Part shown: piece by piece, positions 55,774 to 64,000 of the stretch
Numbering within the stretch: the stretch's first letter is position 1
Layout of the letters: each line of letters opens with the position of its first letter
Source: Novosphingobium sp.
GTDB taxonomy: Bacteria; Pseudomonadota; Alphaproteobacteria; Sphingomonadales; Sphingomonadaceae
Direction: 5' to 3'
Length of the DNA stretch: 64,000 bases
NCBI GenBank assembly: GCA_024236215.1
Contig: JACKKX010000001.1
Span: 372,001 to 436,000, forward strand
The notes under the pieces: model-generated
What the model was told of the DNA's origin: nothing
What the model saw: the letters and a program-made list of their open reading frames with translations, nothing else
Databases searched by the model: none
Translations under genes and position numbers: made by a program

Positions 55774-56525
55774 AGCACCTGCCCGTCGTCAACCGTCAGC
55801 GTCGCCCCGGTAATATGCCGCGACGCATCCGAACAGAGCAGCAGCAGCGGCGCATCGAGCGCCCCGATCGGGGTCAAACGGCGGCGGTGGAACGAATTCA
55901 GGTGGGCTTGCCCGGCGGCAGTCTCGAACCAGTCGCCCTGTATCTCCGTATCGACATAGCCGGGCTGGATGGTGTTGACGTTGATCCCCTGGCGCACCCA
56001 TTCGCGCGCGAACTGGCGGCCCAGATGCGCCACGCCGGCCTTGATCGCGGCATAGGCGGTTTCACCGTTACCGGTCATCTCGGCGGTGATCGAGCCGATC
56101 AGCACGATCCGTCCCCGCTCGCTTTCCCTGAATCCGGCGGCGATCATCCGTTTCGCTCCTTCGCGTGCGGTCAGATAAAGCCCCGTGAAATTGGTATCGA
56201 CCACGGCGGCGATGTCGGACAGGGGAAGATCGGTCGAACGGCCGGCCTTGGCGATCCCGGCATTGGCAATCACGGTATCGACCGTGCCCCATCTTGCCTC
56301 GGCGGCATCGTAGGCGGCGATGATCGAGGCTTCGTCGGTAACGTCCATCGCCACCGCCAGGGCGGCATCGCCCAGTTCGGCGGCCAGCGCGGCCAGGCGC
56401 TCGACCCGCCGTGCGCCGATCACCACCCGCGCGCCTTCGCCCACCAGCAAGCGCGCGAAATGCGCGCCAAATCCCGAAGATGCTCCGGTGATCAGTGCGA
56501 TCCGCCCCTTCATCGACCCATTCAT
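55770..56525 (-). CDS. Short-chain dehydrogenase/reductase
   Basis: A 251-residue classical SDR. The cofactor motif is TGASSGFG, NAG lies near residue 88, and the active site shows GSITAEMTG with YAAIK (Tyr and Lys). It probably oxidises or reduces a hydroxyacyl or alcohol substrate and, with the thiolase-like gene it overlaps, may act on fatty acid or isoprenoid intermediates. The ATG at 56525 is preferred: GGGAG lies about ten bases upstream; ATG at 56513 is the alternative. An FNR box lies about 110 bp upstream. Confidence 0.88.
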   Translation of the reverse strand: MNGSMKGRIALITGASSGFGAHFARLLVGEGARVVIGARRVERLAALAAELGDAALAVAMDVTDEASIIAAYDAAEARWGTVDTVIANAGIAKAGRSTDLPLSDIAAVVDTNFTGLYLTAREGAKRMIAAGFRESERGRIVLIGSITAEMTGNGETAYAAIKAGVAHLGRQFAREWVRQGINVNTIQPGYVDTEIQGDWFETAAGQAHLNSFHRRRLTPIGALDAPLLLLCSDASRHITGATLTVDDGQVL

Positions 56526-56631
56526 CGCCCTGTCACTCCCTGCCATTGGCCCGCAAGCAAAGATCGTCACGGCCGGACGGTCAAGCGCAAAGCAGGGTCA
56601 AATGCATGCCGGACCAGTCTATTTTCAAACT

Positions 56632-56645
56632 TTGATCGGCATCAA
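56632..56645. promoter_or_regulatory. FNR/FnrL box
   Basis: TTGAT-CGGC-ATCAA is a perfect match to the palindromic FNR/Anr/FixK consensus. It lies downstream of hemN and about 107 bp before the SDR start, and upstream of the putative plus-strand small RNA. It is symmetric and could serve either side. Confidence 0.8.
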
Positions 56646-56751
56646 GGCATGCCCGCGCGCGCGGGAGGATGACACTCGCAAGTGGATGGTTTGACCCTGT
56701 GTGCGTCTCAGGAGCCGATGGGCGCCGGGTTTCTAGAGTTCTCCCCACCTC

Positions 56752-56785
56752 GAGCGGCGGTTCATCGGACTGCCGCTCTTTTTTT
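56752..56785 (+). terminator. Intrinsic terminator of the candidate small RNA
   Basis: GAGCGGC (56752-56758) pairs with GCCGCTC (56772-56778), and the stem continues inward through GG/CT-like pairs to a small loop; seven T residues follow (56779-56785). Only the plus strand has the T-run, so something transcribed rightward ends here. Confidence 0.85.
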
Positions 56786-56849
56786 GGCGCCAGTTGCGAT
56801 TCGTTCGCGCGAAATTAGCGCGCGGCGAAGCAGTGTAAAGAGGATGCGC

Positions 56850-58181
56850 TCAGACCGCCGAACTGAAGCGCCGCAGCGAATCCTGGCGATAGGGATCGAA
56901 CAACGCGGCAATGGTGCGGGCATAGGGCAAGGCTTCGGGCGCGATGGTCAGGCGGTTGCCCTCGATCCGGGCAAGCCCCCGTTCGATGAACACACCCAGG
57001 CGCCCCCCGGCTTCGGCCCTCAGCGCAGGCTCGAGCTCGGCCTCTCCGCGGCACAGCAGCGCTTCGATCACCGCACCGCGGCGGCGGTCTTCGCGGTCCC
57101 GCGTCACGCCAAGCGCGGCCGGAAGCAAATCCTGCGACAGCAGCATGCGATAGCGCCCGGCGTTCTTCTCGTTCTGGACCAGCAGGTTTGCAAAGCAACT
57201 GATCGCCGAAGCGCCAAGACCGACCAGCGTTTCGGCCTGATCGTCGGTGAAGCCCTGAAAGTTGCGCCGCACCCGCCCCTGCGATGCCGCGATCGCCATC
57301 GGATCGCCGGGCAGAGCAAAGTGATCGAAGCCGATCGGCACATAGCCCGCCTCGACCAGGCGGCGGTATCCGTATTCAGCCATGGCAAAGCGCGCGTCCT
57401 GACCGGGCAGCGCCGAAGCATCGATCCGGCGCTGGCGCGGCAGCATGTGTGGCACGTGGGCATAGCCGAACAGCGCGATCCGGTCTGCCCCCAGCTCGAT
57501 CGTACGGGCAAGAGCGGCCTCAAGCTGATCGAGGGTCTGCCCCGGCAGACCATACATCAGATCGTAATTGAGCGAGCTGATCCCAGCCTCACGTAGGCAT
57601 TCGGTGGCCTGCACGATCTCTTGATCGGGCTGGATCCGACCGATCGCCGCCTGCAGCGCGGGATCGAAGGTTTGCACCCCCATGCTGGCGTGGCTCACCC
57701 CGATCCAGCCGAGCACCTGGCCCCATTCGCGAGTCAGGGTGCGCGGATCGAGCTCGATCGACCAGACCGGCTCTTCAAGCGGCATGTGCAGGGTCAGCGC
57801 ATCGACCAGGCGCACGAAATCGGTAGGTGCGATGGCATTCGGGCTGCCCCCGCCAAAGGCGATCCGCCGCACCCGTGCCCCGCCGCCCAGCCGCGCGCCG
57901 GTGATCGCGATCTCGCGGTGCAGCGCGTCAAGATAGCTGTGCAGCCGCTGCTGCTTGTTAGCCGCCCCGGTGTTGCAGCCGCAATACCAGCAGATCTGCT
58001 GGCAAAAGGGGATGTGGACATAGAGCGACAGATCGCTCTCGACGCCGCGCAGCGCCGCGTCGGCCTCGACCGGCCCCACCGCGGGTGAGAATTCGGCGGC
58101 GGTCGGGAAACTGGTATAGCGCGGTACCGGCGTTGCCAGCAGATCGGGATGATAGGGCCACATTGGGCTGCTTATGGACAT
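56850..58181 (-). CDS. hemN: Oxygen-independent coproporphyrinogen III oxidase
   Basis: A 443-residue radical-SAM enzyme that makes protoporphyrinogen IX without oxygen. The [4Fe-4S] motif is HIPFCQQICWYCGC near residues 58-71, typical of true HemN, and SAM/substrate regions such as AFGGGSPNAI and SLNYDLMYGLPGQT are intact. The ATG at 58181 has GGAAGG seven bases before it; an ATG at 58199 is also in frame. It lies 47 bp after ccoS, in the common arrangement for low-oxygen growth. Confidence 0.96.
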   Translation of the reverse strand: MSISSPMWPYHPDLLATPVPRYTSFPTAAEFSPAVGPVEADAALRGVESDLSLYVHIPFCQQICWYCGCNTGAANKQQRLHSYLDALHREIAITGARLGGGARVRRIAFGGGSPNAIAPTDFVRLVDALTLHMPLEEPVWSIELDPRTLTREWGQVLGWIGVSHASMGVQTFDPALQAAIGRIQPDQEIVQATECLREAGISSLNYDLMYGLPGQTLDQLEAALARTIELGADRIALFGYAHVPHMLPRQRRIDASALPGQDARFAMAEYGYRRLVEAGYVPIGFDHFALPGDPMAIAASQGRVRRNFQGFTDDQAETLVGLGASAISCFANLLVQNEKNAGRYRMLLSQDLLPAALGVTRDREDRRRGAVIEALLCRGEAELEPALRAEAGGRLGVFIERGLARIEGNRLTIAPEALPYARTIAALFDPYRQDSLRRFSSAV

Positions 58182-58228
58182 CGCGGCCCTTCCGTTCATT
58201 GCGACGGCTCAAATTTGGGGCAGGACTG

Positions 58229-58384
58229 TCAAGCTGCCGAATCGTCCTCGTCGTCGATCAGAATCCGGGCCGCCGCACCGTCGAGATCCTCGAACTGCCC
58301 GCGCCTGAGTGCCCAGAAGAACGCGCCCAGTCCGCCCAGTCCAAGCAGCAGCGCGATCGGAATCAGAAAGGCGATGCCGTTCAT
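58229..58384 (-). CDS. ccoS: cbb3-type oxidase assembly protein CcoS
   Basis: A 51-residue protein with one membrane helix (MNGIAFLIPIALLLGLGGLG) followed by FFWALRRGQFEDLDG, the hallmark of CcoS, and an acidic C-terminus. It assists cofactor insertion into the cbb3 oxidase. Its ATG overlaps the ccoI stop (ATGA), confirming that it is translated as part of the operon. Confidence 0.95.
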   Translation of the reverse strand: MNGIAFLIPIALLLGLGGLGAFFWALRRGQFEDLDGAAARILIDDEDDSAA

Positions 58385-60504
58385 CGCGCCGCCCCGGCAA
58401 GCCGGAGCGAATTGGCGATCACCACCAGCGAACTGGCCGACATCGCCGCCGCCGCAAGCAGCGGCGTGACCAGGCCACCCATTGCCAGCGGCACCGCCAG
58501 CAGGTTGTAGCCGATCGCCAGCGCAAAATTCTGCCTGACCACGCGCATCGTGCGCCGCGCCGCCACAACGGCGCGCGGAATGGCATCGAGCCCGTCACCC
58601 AGGAACACCACGTCGGCGGCCTGGCGGCCGACGTCGCTGGCAGTGCCCGGCGCGATCGAGGCATCGGCCGCAGCAAGTGCGGGGCCATCGTTGAGCCCGT
58701 CGCCCGCCATCAACACCTTGTGCCCTTCGGCCTGTAGGCGGGCGATTGCGGCCTGCTTGTCGGCCGGGCTGGCCTCCCCGCGCCCGTTCAGCCCGGTGGC
58801 GCGCGCGGCCTCGGCAACCGCGGCGGCATTGTCGCCCGAAAGCAGCGCAGGTTCGATCCCCAGCGCGCGCATCCGTGCCAGGGCGTCGCTGCTACCCGGC
58901 CGCATCCGGTCGGCAAAAGGAATGAGCCAGGCGGGCGCTCCAGCGATATCGAGCAGGGTCGCCATGGTCGCGGCTCCTTCGGGCCGGCGCAGCGCGACCG
59001 CCTTGCCATTCCACAGCGCGGCAATCCCCGTTCCCGCCTCCTCGCGAACCTGCTCCAGCGCTGCGGGTACGATGCCGCGCGCCGCCAGCACTTCGACCAG
59101 AGCGCGCGAAAGTGGATGCCGGCTGTGCGAGGCCAGCCCCAGGGCAACCGCAGCCCCCTCGGGCGGCAAGGCCTCGATCACAGCCGGATCGGGCAAAGGG
59201 CGCCCCATTGTCAGCGTCCCGGTCTTGTCGAGCAGCGCGCGGTCGACCGTGGCCAGCCGCTCAAGCGCCGATCCGTCCTTGACCATGATCCCGCGCTTCA
59301 TGAGCGCCCCGCAAGCCACCACCTGGGCCACCGGCACCGCCAGCCCCAGCGCGCAGGGGCAGGTGATGATCAGCACCGCGATGCCATAGACCAGCGACTG
59401 GTGCAGCCCGGCACCGGCGATCATCCATCCCGCGAAGGTCAGCGCGGCAAGGGTATGTACGGCGGGCGCATAGAGCCGCGAAGCGCGATCGGCGATCCGC
59501 ACATAGGCCGAGCGGTGCTGCCCCGCCGCGTCCATCAGCCGTGCGATTTCGGCCAGCGTCGTGCCCTGCCCCGCCGCGCCGACCCGCACGTCGACCGGGG
59601 ATTCGAGATTGAGCGTGCCCGCCAGCACCGCATCGCCCGTGCCCGCAAGCACCGGCGCGCTCTCACCGGTCAGCAACGACTGGTCGAACCGGCTCGCGCC
59701 GCTCAGGATCTCGCCATCGGCGGCCAGGCGTTCGCCCGCGGCCACCCGCATGGTCATGCCGGGGACGAGATCGGACGCCGGGAGCCAATCTAGCCCCCCT
59801 CCCGGCGTCACGACCATCGCCCCCGGAGCCGCCTGGCGCAGCAAGGCATCGACCCCGGCCCTTGCGCGATCGCGCATGGCCGCATCGAGCGCGCGCCCGG
59901 CGAGCAGGAAAAGCAGCAGCATCAAGGTCCCGTCGAACCAGGCTTCCTCGCCGTGGTTGACGGTTTCCCACAGGCTCAGCCCGGTCGCCAGGATCACCCC
60001 GATCGAGATTGGCACGTCCATGTTGGTCGACCAGCGCCTGACCGCACCCCAGGCCGAAACGAAGAACGGGCGGCCCGCATAGGCGATCGCCGGAACCCCG
60101 ATTGCCGCCGAAATCCAGTGGAACAGATCGCGGGTGGTGCCGTTCGCACCCGACCAGATGCTGACCGAAAGCAGCATCACGTTCATGCAGGCAAAGGCCG
60201 CCACCGCCAGTGGCGCGAGCAGCGGCTTGACCGCCGAGGGCGGCGCTTCAAGCTCTTGCCCGCGTGGCTGGCTGGCGAAGCCCGCCAGGCTCAGCGCCTC
60301 GATCAGCGCCGGAATGCCCAGTTGGGGCTCATGTTCAACCTGCACCTGCCGCGCGGTCAGGTTAACCCGCGCGGAGGCCACACCGGGCAGAGCGGACAGC
60401 CCGCGCTCCACCTTGGCCATGCAGCCCGCGCAGTGCATCCCCGGAACCACCAGAACGGTAGAGACCGTGGTGCCGTGATCGGGCCGGCGCGCCGGGGCGG
60501 TCAC
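58381..60504 (-). CDS. ccoI: Copper-transporting P-type ATPase for cbb3 assembly
   Basis: A 707-residue P1B-type ATPase (FixI). The N-terminal metal-binding domain has GMHCAGC (Cys25, Cys28), the membrane ion channel CPCALGLA, the phosphorylation site DKTGTLT and the hinge GDGLNDGPAL. It exports copper toward the binuclear centre of the oxidase. I use the GTG at 60504, which overlaps the ccoH stop as GTGA; the frame stays open eight codons further upstream. It overlaps ccoS by four bases. Confidence 0.95.
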   Translation of the reverse strand: MTAPARRPDHGTTVSTVLVVPGMHCAGCMAKVERGLSALPGVASARVNLTARQVQVEHEPQLGIPALIEALSLAGFASQPRGQELEAPPSAVKPLLAPLAVAAFACMNVMLLSVSIWSGANGTTRDLFHWISAAIGVPAIAYAGRPFFVSAWGAVRRWSTNMDVPISIGVILATGLSLWETVNHGEEAWFDGTLMLLLFLLAGRALDAAMRDRARAGVDALLRQAAPGAMVVTPGGGLDWLPASDLVPGMTMRVAAGERLAADGEILSGASRFDQSLLTGESAPVLAGTGDAVLAGTLNLESPVDVRVGAAGQGTTLAEIARLMDAAGQHRSAYVRIADRASRLYAPAVHTLAALTFAGWMIAGAGLHQSLVYGIAVLIITCPCALGLAVPVAQVVACGALMKRGIMVKDGSALERLATVDRALLDKTGTLTMGRPLPDPAVIEALPPEGAAVALGLASHSRHPLSRALVEVLAARGIVPAALEQVREEAGTGIAALWNGKAVALRRPEGAATMATLLDIAGAPAWLIPFADRMRPGSSDALARMRALGIEPALLSGDNAAAVAEAARATGLNGRGEASPADKQAAIARLQAEGHKVLMAGDGLNDGPALAAADASIAPGTASDVGRQAADVVFLGDGLDAIPRAVVAARRTMRVVRQNFALAIGYNLLAVPLAMGGLVTPLLAAAAMSASSLVVIANSLRLAGAAR

Positions 60505-60965
60505 GAGATATCCCGTTCCGTCCGCCACTTGGCCTTACCGTCGATCGCCTCGAGCCGCAGCCGCCAACGCCCGGCCGGCAAGGCCCGATCGGAGAGGAAC
60601 GAACCGTCCTTCTGCCGGGCAAAGCGCAGCGGCTGATCCGGCATCCGGCCCAGCGGGTGCCAGGCATCGCCGCTCAGCTCGACGCCTTGGGGCGGCGAGC
60701 CGGTCAGCCTCACCGCGACCCGTCCATCGGCGGCCCGGCTGGCTTCAACCTGCCAGCCAAGCGCACCTTCCTTGCGCGCTTCGTCAAGCCAGCCGTTGAA
60801 CTTCTGGCTCGCGACGTAGGAGTTTTCGACCACCAGCCCGCCGAAGGTCGAGGAAGCGAGCCGCGCCATCAGCACGTTGACCGCGATCACCACCGCGAAG
60901 AACAGCACCAGGATCACCGTGATGTGCTTGCCGGTGAACGGCCCTTTGGTGAAGGCCCGGATCAT
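60501..60965 (-). CDS. ccoH: FixH/CcoH cbb3 assembly protein
   Basis: A 154-residue protein with one N-terminal membrane helix (HITVILVLFFAVVIAVN) and a periplasmic domain that starts TFGGLVVENSYVASQKFN and ends in beta strands. FixH/CcoH stabilises the maturing cbb3 oxidase, possibly together with CcoI. The ATG at 60965 overlaps the ccoG stop (ATGA); longer frames upstream run through ccoG. Confidence 0.93.
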   Translation of the reverse strand: MIRAFTKGPFTGKHITVILVLFFAVVIAVNVLMARLASSTFGGLVVENSYVASQKFNGWLDEARKEGALGWQVEASRAADGRVAVRLTGSPPQGVELSGDAWHPLGRMPDQPLRFARQKDGSFLSDRALPAGRWRLRLEAIDGKAKWRTERDIS

Positions 60966-62413
60966 TCCTCTTCTCCCGGGGCATCGAAGCGTACTTCGGA
61001 AACGTCGCCGCCGCCTTCGGCATCCTTGGCCTTGAGCACGAAGTTGAACTTCTGCGGCGCAGTCCCTTCGGGCGCGACGACATAGACCCGCAGCGGATCG
61101 ACCTGATCGGCCGCCACGGTCACTGTCAGGCTGCGTGCGGCCTTGTCGCGCGGGAGATCGTCGGTCCACATCATCCCGCCGGGCAAGCCTTCGATTGTGA
61201 CTTCCATCGGACGCGGGCGGGCTTCCATGTTGCGCAGCTTGACCGTGTAGTCGTTGCGGATGTCACCGTTCGATTGCTGCGAGAAGGGCGGATTGCGATC
61301 CTTCTGCACCGCGATGTCGATCCGGCTGCGCGAGCCGAGCGCGAACAGCAGCCCAAGCCCGATCGCGCCCCACACCGCCGTGTAGATCAGCGTCCGGGTG
61401 TGGAACAGCGCCTTGGTAATCGGACGCGGCGTGCCGCCAGCCCGTTCGGAAGCGCAATCCTCAAGCGTGGCATAGTCGATCAGCCCGCGCGGTCGACCCA
61501 GCTGGGTCATCACCTTGTCGCAGGCATCGATGCACAGCGCGCAGGTGATGCAGCGGATATCCGGCCCGTTGCGGATGTCGTACCCCGTCGGGCAAACCGC
61601 GACGCACTGATCGCAATCGACGCAATCGCCAACCGAACCGGGGTTCTTCTCGGCCTTCTTGACGCTTCCGCGCGGCTCGCCGCGCCAGTCCTTGTAGGTG
61701 ACGATCAGCGACTTTTCATCGAGCATCGCCGTCTGGATGCGCGGCCAGGGGCACATGTAGACGCAGACCTGCTCGCGCATGAACCCGCCCAGCAGGAAGG
61801 TCGTCGCGGTCAAAACGCCAACCGTGGCATAAGCAACCGGCGCGGCCTTGCCGGTCCAGAAATCGACCGTCAGCGTGGGCGCATCGGCGAAATACATGAT
61901 CCAGGCGCCGCCGGTCCAGAAAGCGATCAGCAGATAGATCGCCCACTTCACCCCACGCTTGAAGATCTTCTTGCCGGTCCAGGGCGCGGCCTCGAGCCTC
62001 ATCTGCGCGTTGCGATCACCGTCGATCAGCCGGTCAACGTGCTGATAGAGATCGGTCCACACCGTTTGCGGACAGGTATAGCCGCACCAGGCGCGGCCGA
62101 CCGCGCTGGTGACCAGGAACAGGCCGATCCCGGCCATGATCAACAGCCCGGCCACGAAATAGAATTCCTGCGGCCAGATCTCGATCGAGAACATGTAGAA
62201 CCGGCGGTGGGCCAGATCGACCAGCACCGCCTGGTTCGGCGCATAGGGACCGCGATCCCAACGCAGCCACGGCGTGATGTAGTAGACGCCCAGGGTGAGC
62301 GCCATGACCAGCCATTTGAAGCGACGGAAGCGGCCGTCTACCGCTTTGGGGAAGACGGCCTTTCGCTTCTCGTAAAGATGACTGGGTTGCTTTGCCGGTT
62401 CAGGGCTGTGCAT
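60962..62413 (-). CDS. ccoG: CcoG/FixG ferredoxin-like membrane protein
   Basis: A 483-residue protein with about five membrane helices, an RdxA-like CGYTCPQTVW, and two 4Fe-4S clusters (CVDCDQCVAVCPTG and CITCALCIDACD), followed by a periplasmic C-terminal domain. CcoG reduces copper for delivery to CcoI. The ATG at 62413 (GGAAA upstream) is 10 bp after the ccoP stop; an in-frame start 23 codons further up lies within ccoP. Confidence 0.95.
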   Translation of the reverse strand: MHSPEPAKQPSHLYEKRKAVFPKAVDGRFRRFKWLVMALTLGVYYITPWLRWDRGPYAPNQAVLVDLAHRRFYMFSIEIWPQEFYFVAGLLIMAGIGLFLVTSAVGRAWCGYTCPQTVWTDLYQHVDRLIDGDRNAQMRLEAAPWTGKKIFKRGVKWAIYLLIAFWTGGAWIMYFADAPTLTVDFWTGKAAPVAYATVGVLTATTFLLGGFMREQVCVYMCPWPRIQTAMLDEKSLIVTYKDWRGEPRGSVKKAEKNPGSVGDCVDCDQCVAVCPTGYDIRNGPDIRCITCALCIDACDKVMTQLGRPRGLIDYATLEDCASERAGGTPRPITKALFHTRTLIYTAVWGAIGLGLLFALGSRSRIDIAVQKDRNPPFSQQSNGDIRNDYTVKLRNMEARPRPMEVTIEGLPGGMMWTDDLPRDKAARSLTVTVAADQVDPLRVYVVAPEGTAPQKFNFVLKAKDAEGGGDVSEVRFDAPGEEE

Positions 62414-63323
62414 TTCCACTTTCCGCTGCAGGAGTAGTCGGAGCTTCCACGAAGTCCTCACCGCCCCCCAGCGAGTGGACATAAAGTGCCAGCATCTTGA
62501 TCGTCACCGGATCGAGCTTGGCTCCCCAGGCCGGCATAACCCCGGCATGGGCATTGGTGACGCTGGCCACAACCTTGTCATGGCTGCCGCCATAGAGCCA
62601 GACCGCGTCGGTCAGGTTCGGCGCACCGAAGGCCCGCGAACCCTTGGCATCGTTGCCATGGCACACCGCGCAGTTGGCGGTGAAGATCGCCGCGCCCGAT
62701 TGCGCTGCCGCATCGTTGGGCGCCTTGCCCGAAAGTGACAGCACATAGCTGGCGACATCGTTCACCTGGGCCGGGGTCAGGATCCCGTCACGACCGAACG
62801 AAGGCATCAGGCTGCTGCGGGTGGCAGCATCGTCGGGCGAGCGGATACCGTGGGTGATCGTGGTCTCGATCTCCTGGGCATTGCCGCCCCACAGCCAGTC
62901 GTCGTCCTTGAGGCTGGGATAGCCCGGATTGCCGGCCGCGCCCGCGCCATGGCACTGGACGCAGTTCTGGCGGAACGCGGCCCTGCCGCCGGCCACCGCC
63001 TTGTTGTAAAGGTCCGATCCCGGCGCGATCGTCTCGATCGGCGCCGCCGCGATCGCAGCCAGGGTTTCGCCCTTGGCTTCGTTGGCGGCCTTGAGTTCGG
63101 CCGCCAGCTGGCCGCGGCTGGACCAGCCCCACAAACCCTCGGTACCCGAATGGAGCAGCGGGATTGCGGGATAGACGATCATGTAGCCGATAGCGAAGAT
63201 GATGGTCAGGTAGGTCGTCCAGACCCACCACCGCGGCAGCGGATTGTTGAGTTCCTCGATGCCGTCCCATTCGTGACCGACGGTCTCGACGCCGGTCGGC
63301 TCGTCGATGCGCTTATTCGCCAT
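62400..63323 (-). CDS. ccoP: cbb3 oxidase subunit III (diheme cytochrome c)
   Basis: A 307-residue membrane-anchored diheme cytochrome. One N-terminal helix (WVWTTYLTIIFAIGYMIVYP) is followed by a periplasmic region with two heme c sites, CVQCH and CAVCH, each with a distal methionine (SLMPSFG and AGVMPAWG). It accepts electrons from cytochrome c and passes them to CcoO and CcoN. The ATG at 63323, with GGGGGTG seven bases upstream, overlaps the ccoQ end by 11 bp. Confidence 0.96.
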   Translation of the reverse strand: MANKRIDEPTGVETVGHEWDGIEELNNPLPRWWVWTTYLTIIFAIGYMIVYPAIPLLHSGTEGLWGWSSRGQLAAELKAANEAKGETLAAIAAAPIETIAPGSDLYNKAVAGGRAAFRQNCVQCHGAGAAGNPGYPSLKDDDWLWGGNAQEIETTITHGIRSPDDAATRSSLMPSFGRDGILTPAQVNDVASYVLSLSGKAPNDAAAQSGAAIFTANCAVCHGNDAKGSRAFGAPNLTDAVWLYGGSHDKVVASVTNAHAGVMPAWGAKLDPVTIKMLALYVHSLGGGEDFVEAPTTPAAESGNAQP

Positions 63324-63501
63324 TGTAGTCACCCCCACGGTTGTCTTCGGCGAAGATCATGTTTGCCGCTTCCTCGTTCGCCTTCCTGGCGCCCGGCCGG
63401 AATGGCCAGGCAACCAGGACCACGAACAGTACGAAGGTCGCGACAAGTCCCCAGCTGTCGGCAAACTGCCGCAGCGTCTCATAGGTCGAATGCGGGCTCA
63501 C
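63313..63501 (-). CDS. ccoQ: cbb3 oxidase small subunit CcoQ
   Basis: A 62-residue protein with one membrane helix ([18 protein letters not shown]) and an acidic soluble tail. CcoQ/FixQ stabilises the core complex under oxygen. The GTG start at 63501 overlaps the ccoO stop as GTGA. Confidence 0.93.
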   Translation of the reverse strand: MSPHSTYETLRQFADSWGLVATFVLFVVLVAWPFRPGARKANEEAANMIFAEDNRGGDYNGE

Positions 63502-64000
63502 CGCCCCTTCTCCTGCTTGGCCAGCTCTTCCTGAGCCGCCGCGCTGTTGACGTCGACCATCGTGCCCAGCACCTGGAGATAGGCGACCAGCGCGTCCATC
63601 TCGCTCAGCTTGGCAGGATTGCCGTCAAAATCGCGGACCTGCGCCTTGGGATACCGCGCGATCAGATCGGCGTTGTCGGCGTTGGGATCGGCCTGCGATT
63701 TGAGATCGGCGTTGGCCTTGGCGATGTCGTCCTTGCTGTAGGGTACGCCGACGCGCGACAGCGCGGTCAGTTCGGCGCCCATATCGCCCTGATCAAGATC
63801 GTTGTTCTTGAGGAAGGCATAGGTCGGCATCACCGATTCGGGCACCACCGCGCGCGGATCGGTCAGGTGCTGGACGTGCCATTCATCCGAATAGCGACCG
63901 CCAACACGCGCCAGATCCGGCCCGGTGCGCTTCGAGCCCCACTGGAACGGATGATCGTACATCGATTCCGCTGCCAGGCTGTAATGCCCGTAGCGTTCCT
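63498..64000 (-). CDS. ccoO: cbb3 oxidase subunit II (CcoO), partial
   Basis: The C-terminal 166 or so residues of the monoheme subunit; the N-terminus and heme c site lie beyond the right edge. The visible part runs from [12 protein letters not shown] through [39 protein letters not shown] (axial methionine) and [14 protein letters not shown], all strongly conserved in CcoO/FixO. ccoN is expected just outside the window. Confidence 0.95.
   Translation of the reverse strand, partial: ERYGHYSLAAESMYDHPFQWGSKRTGPDLARVGGRYSDEWHVQHLTDPRAVVPESVMPTYAFLKNNDLDQGDMGAELTALSRVGVPYSKDDIAKANADLKSQADPNADNADLIARYPKAQVRDFDGNPAKLSEMDALVAYLQVLGTMVDVNSAAAQEELAKQEKGR

Larger units (their letters stand above)
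56526..56849 (+). ncRNA. Candidate FNR-controlled small RNA in a 324-bp gene-free stretch
   Basis: Between the SDR and hemN (both minus) no convincing gene exists. The region holds an FNR box (56632-56645) and a plus-strand intrinsic terminator (56752-56785). If the box sits at -41.5, transcription would begin near 56680 and yield an RNA of about 106 nt. Upstream of the terminator it has an unpaired pyrimidine run, CTCCCCACCT (56741-56750), similar to anti-ribosome-site seeds of known small RNAs. The -10 region is weak (GATGAC). The RNA boundaries are inferred. Confidence 0.5.

Noticed and set aside
56682-57596. A plus-strand gene starting in the FNR-box region (ATG at 56718 has AGGAG before it)
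   Set aside because: It continues antisense through hemN, crosses the intrinsic terminator and has shadow-like composition; a non-coding RNA fits better.

Overview
The window is about 64 kb of GC-rich chromosome (roughly two thirds G+C by eye) from an alphaproteobacterium, most likely order Sphingomonadales (Novosphingobium, Sphingobium or Erythrobacter type). The reasons are the argH/lipoprotein/lysA and serC/serA/hisZ/purA gene orders, a PhoK-type Sphingomonas alkaline phosphatase, a mitofilin-like gene after hemCD, and heavy use of GTG/TTG starts with 4-bp gene overlaps. No phage, transposase, rRNA or CRISPR array is seen. The content is mostly housekeeping with small accessory inserts.

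Layout. 1-3.6 kb: siroheme synthase (runs off the left edge), lysA, an LptM-like lipoprotein and argH. 3.7-13.7 kb: a single-strand chemotaxis locus, read cheA, cheW, cheY, cheB, cheR, then a GGDEF-EAL protein and two chemoreceptors, one of them soluble with a C-terminal sensory domain. 13.8-14.8 kb: a TlpA-like lipoprotein, an 83-bp tandem repeat ending in a long hairpin, and tRNA-Val(UAC). 14.8-22.3 kb: a MarR-like regulator, purA, a hydrolase, hisZ, serA and serC, with a nested palindromic repeat between serA and serC and a candidate leader RNA before serC. 22.4-27.1 kb: an extensin-like lipoprotein and a complete Anbu cluster (ATP-grasp, alpha-E, transglutaminase-like, Anbu protease). 27.2-38.2 kb: a third chemoreceptor, a dimethylargininase, a DUF3617 lipoprotein, a PilZ protein, a paired acyl-CoA dehydrogenase operon with a strong terminator, a TonB-dependent receptor, a sulfotransferase and a metallopeptidase-like TPR protein. 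38.4-48.5 kb: uvrB overlapping a NamZ-like gene; a tsaD-gpsA-flippase operon; hemC-hemD followed by a mitofilin/Mic60-like protein. 48.6-49.1 kb: a GIY-YIG nuclease gene framed by perfect 31-bp inverted repeats. 49.2-56.5 kb: a Ubi-type monooxygenase, a PhoK phosphatase, a DsbD/ScsB-like reductase, a thiolase-like protein and an SDR. 56.5-64 kb: hemN and the cbb3 oxidase locus ccoS-I-H-G-P-Q-O, read right to left and running off the right edge.

The strongest functional theme is low-oxygen respiration. The cbb3 oxidase, its assembly genes and oxygen-independent HemN lie together. Just past hemN is an orphan, perfectly palindromic FNR box, followed about 110 nt later on the plus strand by a strong intrinsic terminator and no convincing gene. 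That looks like an FNR-controlled small RNA. A second theme is c-di-GMP and chemotaxis (CheA-R system, GGDEF-EAL, PilZ, three receptors) without any flagellar gene in view. The most interesting non-coding structures are two independent repeats built as inverted repeats whose arms are themselves hairpins (around the GIY-YIG gene, and between serA and serC).
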